Below, piece by piece: positions 59,335 to 64,000 of a stretch of 64,000 nt of DNA. The notes under the pieces were generated by a model. The model saw nothing but the letters and a program-made list of their open reading frames with translations. It did no database searches and had not been told where the DNA came from. The stretch is from positions 186,001 to 250,000 of the forward strand of contig NZ_VITV01000002.1 in assembly GCF_007828035.1 (NCBI RefSeq), written 5' to 3'. Position numbers and translations under genes: made by a program. The stretch is from Nitrospirillum amazonense (GTDB taxonomy: Bacteria; Pseudomonadota; Alphaproteobacteria; Azospirillales; Azospirillaceae). Positions within the stretch are counted from its first letter, which is position 1; every line of letters starts with the position of its first letter.

Positions 59335-59892
59335 GTGGCCGCCCCCGATATCGATGGCATCAGCCGGCGCATGGATGGCGCCGTTGACAACCTGCGCAAG
59401 GAATTTGCCGGCCTGCGCACCGGCCGCGCGTCGGCCAACCTGCTGGATCCGGTGCAGGTGGAGGCCTACGGCTCCAGCATGCCCCTGAACCAGGTCGCCA
59501 CCGTCAGCGTGCCTGAGCCCCGGCTGATCACCGTGCAGGTGTGGGACCGCAGCATGGTGAAGGCCACCGAGAAGGCCATCCGCGAGGCCGGCCTGGGCCT
59601 GAACCCGCAGACCGACGGCAACACCATCCGCGTGCCGATCCCGGACCTGAACCAGGAACGCCGCCAGGAACTGGTGAAGGTGGCCAACAAGTATGCCGAG
59701 CAGGCCCGCGTCGCCGTGCGCAATGTGCGCCGCGACGGCATGGACCACCTGAAGAAGCTGCAGAAGGACGGTGACCTGTCCGAGGACGAGCACAAGACGT
59801 GGTCGGACAAGGTGCAGGCCCTGACCGACGCGCACATCAAGAAGATCGATGAGGCGTTCGCAGCCAAGGAAAAGGACATCACCCAGATCTGA
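59335..59892 (+). CDS. frr: Ribosome recycling factor
   Basis: 185 residues from GTG 59335, the exact family length; AAGAGG lies 7 bases upstream. A TTG at 59329 overlaps the pyrH stop and is less likely. Motifs: [59 protein letters not shown], and [12 protein letters not shown]. With EF-G it splits the post-termination ribosome. Confidence 0.97.
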   Translation: MAAPDIDGISRRMDGAVDNLRKEFAGLRTGRASANLLDPVQVEAYGSSMPLNQVATVSVPEPRLITVQVWDRSMVKATEKAIREAGLGLNPQTDGNTIRVPIPDLNQERRQELVKVANKYAEQARVAVRNVRRDGMDHLKKLQKDGDLSEDEHKTWSDKVQALTDAHIKKIDEAFAAKEKDITQI

Positions 59893-59954
59893 GGTGGCGT
59901 CCCAGGTTCGCTTTCATTTCTACCCGTCCCGGTTCCTGTTTCTTCGAGAGTCCC

Positions 59955-60692
59955 ATGTCCGGTGCCGCAGTGCCCCTGAACGTCCGCCCGCCCGCCCATA
60001 TCGCCATCATCATGGATGGCAATGGGCGCTGGGCGACGCGCCGGGGCCTGCCCCGCACCGCCGGCCACAAAAAGGGTGTGGAGGCGGTGCGGCGTGTGCT
60101 GGAGGCGGCGCGGGAACTGGGCGTGTCCTACCTCACCCTGTTCAGCTTCTCGTCCGAGAACTGGAGCCGGCCCGAGGGCGAGGTCAGCGAACTGATGCAC
60201 CTGCTGCGGTTCTACCTGCGGGGGGAGATCGCCACCCTGCACAAGAACGGCGTGCGGCTGCGCATCATCGGCGACCGGTCGCGCCTGGCGCCCGACATCG
60301 TCACGCTGATCCAGAACGCCGAGGCCCTGACGGCCAACAACACCGGCCTGACGTTGGTGATGGCGCTCAGCTACGGCTCGCGCCAGGAAATCGCCAACGC
60401 CGCCCGCCATTTGGCGGAAGAGGTGAAGGCCGGGCGCATGGCGGCCGACCAGGTGACGGTGGAAAGCCTGGGCGCCTCGCTCTATACCCAGGACATCCCC
60501 GATCCGGACCTGGTGATCCGCACCAGCGGGGAAAAGCGCATCAGCAATTTCCTGCTGTGGCAGATGGCCTATGCGGAGCTGGTGTTCGTGGAAACGCTGT
60601 GGCCGGATTTCGGTCGCCAGGAATTGGATGACGCCATCCAGGAATTCCATCGGCGCGACCGCCGGTATGGGGCAACGGTTGGAACGCGCTGA
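59955..60692 (+). CDS. uppS: Isoprenyl (undecaprenyl) diphosphate synthase
   Basis: 245 residues. Adds isopentenyl units in cis to give undecaprenyl diphosphate, the lipid carrier of cell-wall synthesis. Motifs: AIIMDGNGRWA (catalytic Asp), GHKKGVEAVRRV, LTLFSFSSENWSRP, PDLVIRTSGEKRISNFLLWQ and AYAELVFVETLWPDF. The start at 59955 opens the conserved N-terminus. Its last 26 bp overlap the cdsA start, so the genes are coupled. Confidence 0.96.
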   Translation: MSGAAVPLNVRPPAHIAIIMDGNGRWATRRGLPRTAGHKKGVEAVRRVLEAARELGVSYLTLFSFSSENWSRPEGEVSELMHLLRFYLRGEIATLHKNGVRLRIIGDRSRLAPDIVTLIQNAEALTANNTGLTLVMALSYGSRQEIANAARHLAEEVKAGRMAADQVTVESLGASLYTQDIPDPDLVIRTSGEKRISNFLLWQMAYAELVFVETLWPDFGRQELDDAIQEFHRRDRRYGATVGTR

Positions 60693-61572
60693 AGGGCTGT
60701 TGGCCAAGCTGCCGGGTGATCTGAAGACCCGTATCTTCTCCGCTTTGGTCCTGGGGCCCCCGGTCCTGGTGGCCGTGTGGCTGGGCGGCATCGTCTTCCA
60801 GCTGGTGCTGGTGGCGGTCGCCGTCATCGCCGGTCTGGAATGGCTGCGCCTGGTGGTGCCGGGGCGCCAGCCCTGGGCCACGACCATGGGGCTGATGACC
60901 ATCCTGGTCACCCTCAGTGGCGAGTTCGTGGCCGGGCCGCTGTACGGCCTGGTTCTGCTGGCGGCGCAGACAGCGCTGCTGTGGTGGGCCGCCGCTGGCG
61001 GTCATCCGCGCGTGCCGGAGGCGGAGGGCGCGGGGGCCAACGAGGGGGGGGAGGCCGGCCGGCTGCCGGCGCCCATCCTGTTCGCGCTGATCGTGCCTTA
61101 CGTCGGCGGCGGCTGTCTGGCTCTGGACTGGATCCGCAACCGGGCGGGCCCTGACGCCCCCTGGCTGTTTCTGTTCCTGCTGCTGGCCATCTGGGCCACC
61201 GACATCGGCGCCTATGCCGCCGGCCGCACCATCGGGGGCCCCAAGCTGGCGCCACGCATCAGTCCGAAGAAGACCTGGGCGGGCCTTTTGGGCGGCATGG
61301 CGGCCGCGGCTTTGGTAGGGTTGGCCCTGTCGCCGCTGGCCACCGTGTCCTCGCCCGGCGCCGGCGCCCTGGTGGCGGCCGTCATCGCGGTGGTGGGCCA
61401 GGCAGGCGACCTGTTCGAATCGTATATGAAGCGCCGGTGCGACGTGAAGGACAGCGGCTCGCTGATCCCCGGGCATGGCGGATTGTTGGATCGCATTGAT
61501 GGGCTGGTCATGGCGGCGCCGGTGTTCGCGCTGTTCCACGCCCTGATTGGGGAGAATGGGTCATGGTGGTGA
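60667..61572 (+). CDS. cdsA: Phosphatidate cytidylyltransferase
   Basis: 301 residues, eight or so membrane helices. Makes CDP-diacylglycerol from phosphatidate and CTP at the inner membrane. Signature at the C-terminal side: [32 protein letters not shown], then [18 protein letters not shown], with the conserved Asp and Lys residues of the family. The start at ATG 60667 lies within uppS; the frame is open upstream but shows no family sequence. The gene overlaps dxr by 10 bp. Confidence 0.93.
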   Translation: MGQRLERAEGLLAKLPGDLKTRIFSALVLGPPVLVAVWLGGIVFQLVLVAVAVIAGLEWLRLVVPGRQPWATTMGLMTILVTLSGEFVAGPLYGLVLLAAQTALLWWAAAGGHPRVPEAEGAGANEGGEAGRLPAPILFALIVPYVGGGCLALDWIRNRAGPDAPWLFLFLLLAIWATDIGAYAAGRTIGGPKLAPRISPKKTWAGLLGGMAAAALVGLALSPLATVSSPGAGALVAAVIAVVGQAGDLFESYMKRRCDVKDSGSLIPGHGGLLDRIDGLVMAAPVFALFHALIGENGSWW

Positions 61573-62792
61573 GTTCCCTGCAGGCCGTTGCGGCGCCCAA
61601 GAGGGGGGCAGCGGAGGCGGCGGCCGCCGCCGTTCCCGCCGCGCGCACGGTGACCATCCTGGGCTCCACCGGCTCGGTGGGCTGCAACACGGTCGAGCTG
61701 GTCGCGGCCGATCCGGAGAAGTACCAGGTCGAGGCGCTGGTCGCCCGCAAGAACGTGGACCTGCTGGCCCGCCAGGCCAAGGAGCTGCGCGCCAAGGCCG
61801 CCGTGGTGGCGGATGAGGCCCACTACGCGGCCTTGAAGGACGCGCTCTCCGGCACCGGCATCGAGGTCGCCGCCGGCGCCCAGGCGGTGGTGGAAGCCGC
61901 CGCGCGGCCTGCGGACTGGGTCATGGCCGCCATCGTCGGCGCCGCCGGCATGGAGCCGACGCTGGCCGCCGCCCGCCGCGGCGCCACCGTGGCCTTCGCC
62001 AATAAGGAGGTGCTGGTCTGCGCCGGCTCGCTGATGATGGCCGAGGTGAAGCGCCATGGCGCCACCCTGCTGCCGGTGGACAGCGAGCACAGCGCCATCT
62101 TCCAGGTCTTCGACTCCGAGCGGGTGGAGGGCGTGAGCCGCCTGATCCTGACCGCCTCGGGCGGCCCCTTCCGCAACAAGACGCGCGAGGACATGGCCCG
62201 TGCCACGGTGAAGGAGGCGGTGGCCCACCCCACCTGGGACATGGGCGCCAAGATCTCGGTCGACAGCGCCACCATGATGAACAAGGGGCTGGAGGTCATC
62301 GAGGCCCACCATCTGTTCGGCATGCCCGAGGATAAGATCGACGTGCTGGTCCACCCGCAGTCGGTGGTGCACAGCCTGGTGGAATATGTCGATGGTTCCG
62401 TCCTGGCGCAGCTGGGCACGCCGGACATGCGCACGCCCATCGCCGTGGCCCTGGGCTGGCCGCGCCGCATCGCCACCCCGGGTGATCGCCTGGATCTGGT
62501 GACCGCCGGCCATCTGGAGTTCTACGCGCCCGATCCGGAGAAGTTCCCGGCGCTGCGCCTGGCGCGCGAGGCCATGCGGGCCGGCGGCTGCGCCGCCTGT
62601 GTCATGAACGCCGCCAATGAGGTGGCCGTGGCCGCTTTCCTGGATGGCCGCATCGGCTTCCTGGATATCGAGCGTATTGTCGAGCACGCGATGACGACGG
62701 TGCCGCATTCCCGCCTTAATTCACTGGACGATGTGCGCGAAGTCGATACCGTTGCGCGGCGGGTTGCGGCTGAAGCGATTCAGGCGCGATAG
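61563..62792 (+). CDS. dxr: 1-deoxy-D-xylulose 5-phosphate reductoisomerase
   Basis: 409 residues. Converts DXP to 2-C-methyl-D-erythritol 4-phosphate with NADPH, the second step of the MEP isoprenoid pathway. Motifs: [16 protein letters not shown] (NADPH), [24 protein letters not shown] (metal ligands Asp/Glu), [31 protein letters not shown] and [20 protein letters not shown]. The N-terminal ~25 residues are an Ala-rich extension. It sits between cdsA and rseP as in most alphaproteobacteria. Confidence 0.97.
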   Translation: MVVSSLQAVAAPKRGAAEAAAAAVPAARTVTILGSTGSVGCNTVELVAADPEKYQVEALVARKNVDLLARQAKELRAKAAVVADEAHYAALKDALSGTGIEVAAGAQAVVEAAARPADWVMAAIVGAAGMEPTLAAARRGATVAFANKEVLVCAGSLMMAEVKRHGATLLPVDSEHSAIFQVFDSERVEGVSRLILTASGGPFRNKTREDMARATVKEAVAHPTWDMGAKISVDSATMMNKGLEVIEAHHLFGMPEDKIDVLVHPQSVVHSLVEYVDGSVLAQLGTPDMRTPIAVALGWPRRIATPGDRLDLVTAGHLEFYAPDPEKFPALRLAREAMRAGGCAACVMNAANEVAVAAFLDGRIGFLDIERIVEHAMTTVPHSRLNSLDDVREVDTVARRVAAEAIQAR

Positions 62793-62986
62793 GAAACGGG
62801 GGTCCCGGCCGTTCAAGGATGACCGGGGCCTGCCGGCCAGGTTGCGAAGCCGCTGCCGGTGACGTTTTGTTCACCAACGCGGCGCACCATCGCGACCAGG
62901 CAAACAGGCCCTCTTCTCATGCGTGTCCCAGTTTTTCGCGCCGTAAGGCGGGTTGAGGCGGGGAAGCCCTGAAGGAGGGGGTGTTA

Positions 62987-64000
62987 TTGGAGTTTGGGAC
63001 GATGCATCAGATCGTGAACTACGCCAGCACCTATGGGGGCACCTTCCTGGTGGTCTTGACCGTCCTCGTGTTCGTGCACGAGTTCGGCCATTACTACATC
63101 GCGCGCCGCAACGGCGTGCGGGTGGATGTGTTCTCCATCGGCTTCGGTCCGGAAATCTGGGGTTTCAACGACCGCGCCGGCACGCGCTGGAAGTTCAGCC
63201 TGATCCCGCTGGGCGGCTACGTGAAGATGTTCGGTGACGCCGATGCCGCCAGCCGGCCCGGCGCCGAGACCCGCTCCATGACGCCGGAAGAGCGCGCGGT
63301 ATCCTTCCACTACAAGCGGGTGGGCCAGCGCGCCGCCATCGTGGTGGCGGGCCCCATGGCCAATTTCCTGTTCGCCATCGTGGCCCTGTCGCTGCTGTTT
63401 ATGTTCTACGGCCAGCCCTACACGCCCGCCGTGCTGCAACAGGTGGAGCCCGACAGCGCCGCCGCGGTGGCCGGCCTGCAGGCGGGCGACCGCGTGCTGG
63501 AACTGGGCGGCCACAAGATCGAGCGGTTCGAGGATCTGCAGCAGATCATCGCCCTCAATCCGGATGTGACGCTGGATGTGAAGGTGCAGCGCGGCGACGC
63601 GCAGATGGATCTGCGCGTCACGCCGCGCGCCGTGGAATCGGAAGACCGCTTCGGCAACAAGAGCCGCATCGGCCGCCTGGGCGTCATCCGCGGGCAGGAC
63701 GAATACCACCGCCGCGACCCGCTGAACGCCGTGTGGGCGGCGTGCAAGGCGACCTGGGCCCTGATCACCGGCACGCTGGACGCCGTGGGTCAAATGATCG
63801 CGGGCAGCCATGGCACCGAGGATCTGGGCGGGCCGCTGCGCATCGTGCAGATGTCCGGGCAGATGGCGCAGTTGGGCTTGGTCCAGGTCATCTGGTTCAT
63901 GACCGTGCTGTCGGTGAACCTGGGCCTGATCAATCTCTTCCCCGTCCCCATGCTGGACGGCGGGCATCTTATGTACTATGGCCTGGAAGCTTTGCGGGGC
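62987..64000 (+). CDS. rseP: Site-2 zinc metalloprotease RseP, 3' end outside the window
   Basis: About 338 residues visible, no stop before the right edge. Start taken at TTG 62987 with GGAGGGGG about 8 bases upstream, which gives MEFGTMHQIVNYAST; ATG 63002 is the alternative. Active-site motif VFVHEFGHYYIARRNGVRV near 20-40, the IPLGGYVKMFGD segment, a PDZ domain (VEPDSAAAVAGLQAGDRVLE) and the second-helix NLFPVPMLDGGHLMYY. It performs the intramembrane cut of anti-sigma factor in the envelope stress response and clears signal peptides. About the last 30-40 residues are cut off. Confidence 0.95.
   Translation, partial: MEFGTMHQIVNYASTYGGTFLVVLTVLVFVHEFGHYYIARRNGVRVDVFSIGFGPEIWGFNDRAGTRWKFSLIPLGGYVKMFGDADAASRPGAETRSMTPEERAVSFHYKRVGQRAAIVVAGPMANFLFAIVALSLLFMFYGQPYTPAVLQQVEPDSAAAVAGLQAGDRVLELGGHKIERFEDLQQIIALNPDVTLDVKVQRGDAQMDLRVTPRAVESEDRFGNKSRIGRLGVIRGQDEYHRRDPLNAVWAACKATWALITGTLDAVGQMIAGSHGTEDLGGPLRIVQMSGQMAQLGLVQVIWFMTVLSVNLGLINLFPVPMLDGGHLMYYGLEALRG

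Noticed and set aside
1-64000. CRISPR array, prophage or insertion sequence
   Set aside because: No short regularly spaced repeats, transposase, integrase or phage structural genes were seen.

Overview
This window is chromosomal DNA of a GC-rich alphaproteobacterium, most like the Azospirillaceae/Rhodospirillales (Nitrospirillum- or Azospirillum-like). The reasons are the base composition, the gene order rpsB-tsf-pyrH-frr-uppS-cdsA-dxr-rseP at the right end, the many TonB/LysR/AraC/SDR genes, and two boxes of the alphaproteobacterial LexA form GAAC-N7-GAAC. The assignment is from protein content only; there is no rRNA in the window.

Layout. 1-1.5 kb: the 3' end of a large secreted repeat protein. 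1.6-5.3 kb: parE, a thioesterase, a small lipoprotein and a receiver-only response regulator. 5.5-13.1 kb: an M1 aminopeptidase, a DUF218 protein, RidA, a GNAT acetyltransferase and a molybdopterin oxidoreductase. 13.2-14.2 kb: an AT-richer islet with two unknown overlapping genes. 14.5-25 kb: DCC protein, LysE exporter, a TonB receptor with an M20 hydrolase and LysR regulator, AraC/DUF2000, an M3 peptidase. 25-31.9 kb: an unknown gene behind tandem palindromes, ArsR plus a double-SRPBCC protein, an HscC-type Hsp70 with its membrane J-like partner, and a secreted glutaminase.

32-38.1 kb is the most interesting part. Two paralogous toxin-like genes (32020-33189 and 36499-37659) share an almost identical N-terminal half carrying a QPRD..GRW motif and have AT-richer C-terminal domains with a JAMM-like HTHP...S..D signature. 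Each is followed by a small exported protein gene whose start codon lies inside the 3' end of the toxin gene. Each toxin promoter carries GAAC-N7-GAAC exactly in the -35/-10 spacer. A third, orphan immunity-like gene (33708-34139) is preceded by a 25-codon remnant of a third toxin 3' end. I read this as an SOS-controlled, colicin-like toxin-immunity family with periplasmic immunity proteins. An oxalate-decarboxylase-like bicupin and its LysR regulator sit between the two copies.

38.2-56 kb: DUF885 protein, an Asp/Asn hydroxylase-like protein, tRNA-Ser(UGA), ABC-F ATPase, MFS transporter, and a run of regulator/enzyme pairs (MmyB-type HTH with tandem SDRs, AraC with SDR, HxlR with an alpha/beta hydrolase, LysR with a metallo-beta-lactamase), plus two membrane proteins. 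56.2-64 kb: the conserved translation, UMP kinase, undecaprenyl-PP, CDP-DAG, DXP and site-2-protease cluster, running off the right edge in rseP. No CRISPR array, insertion sequence or integrase was seen.
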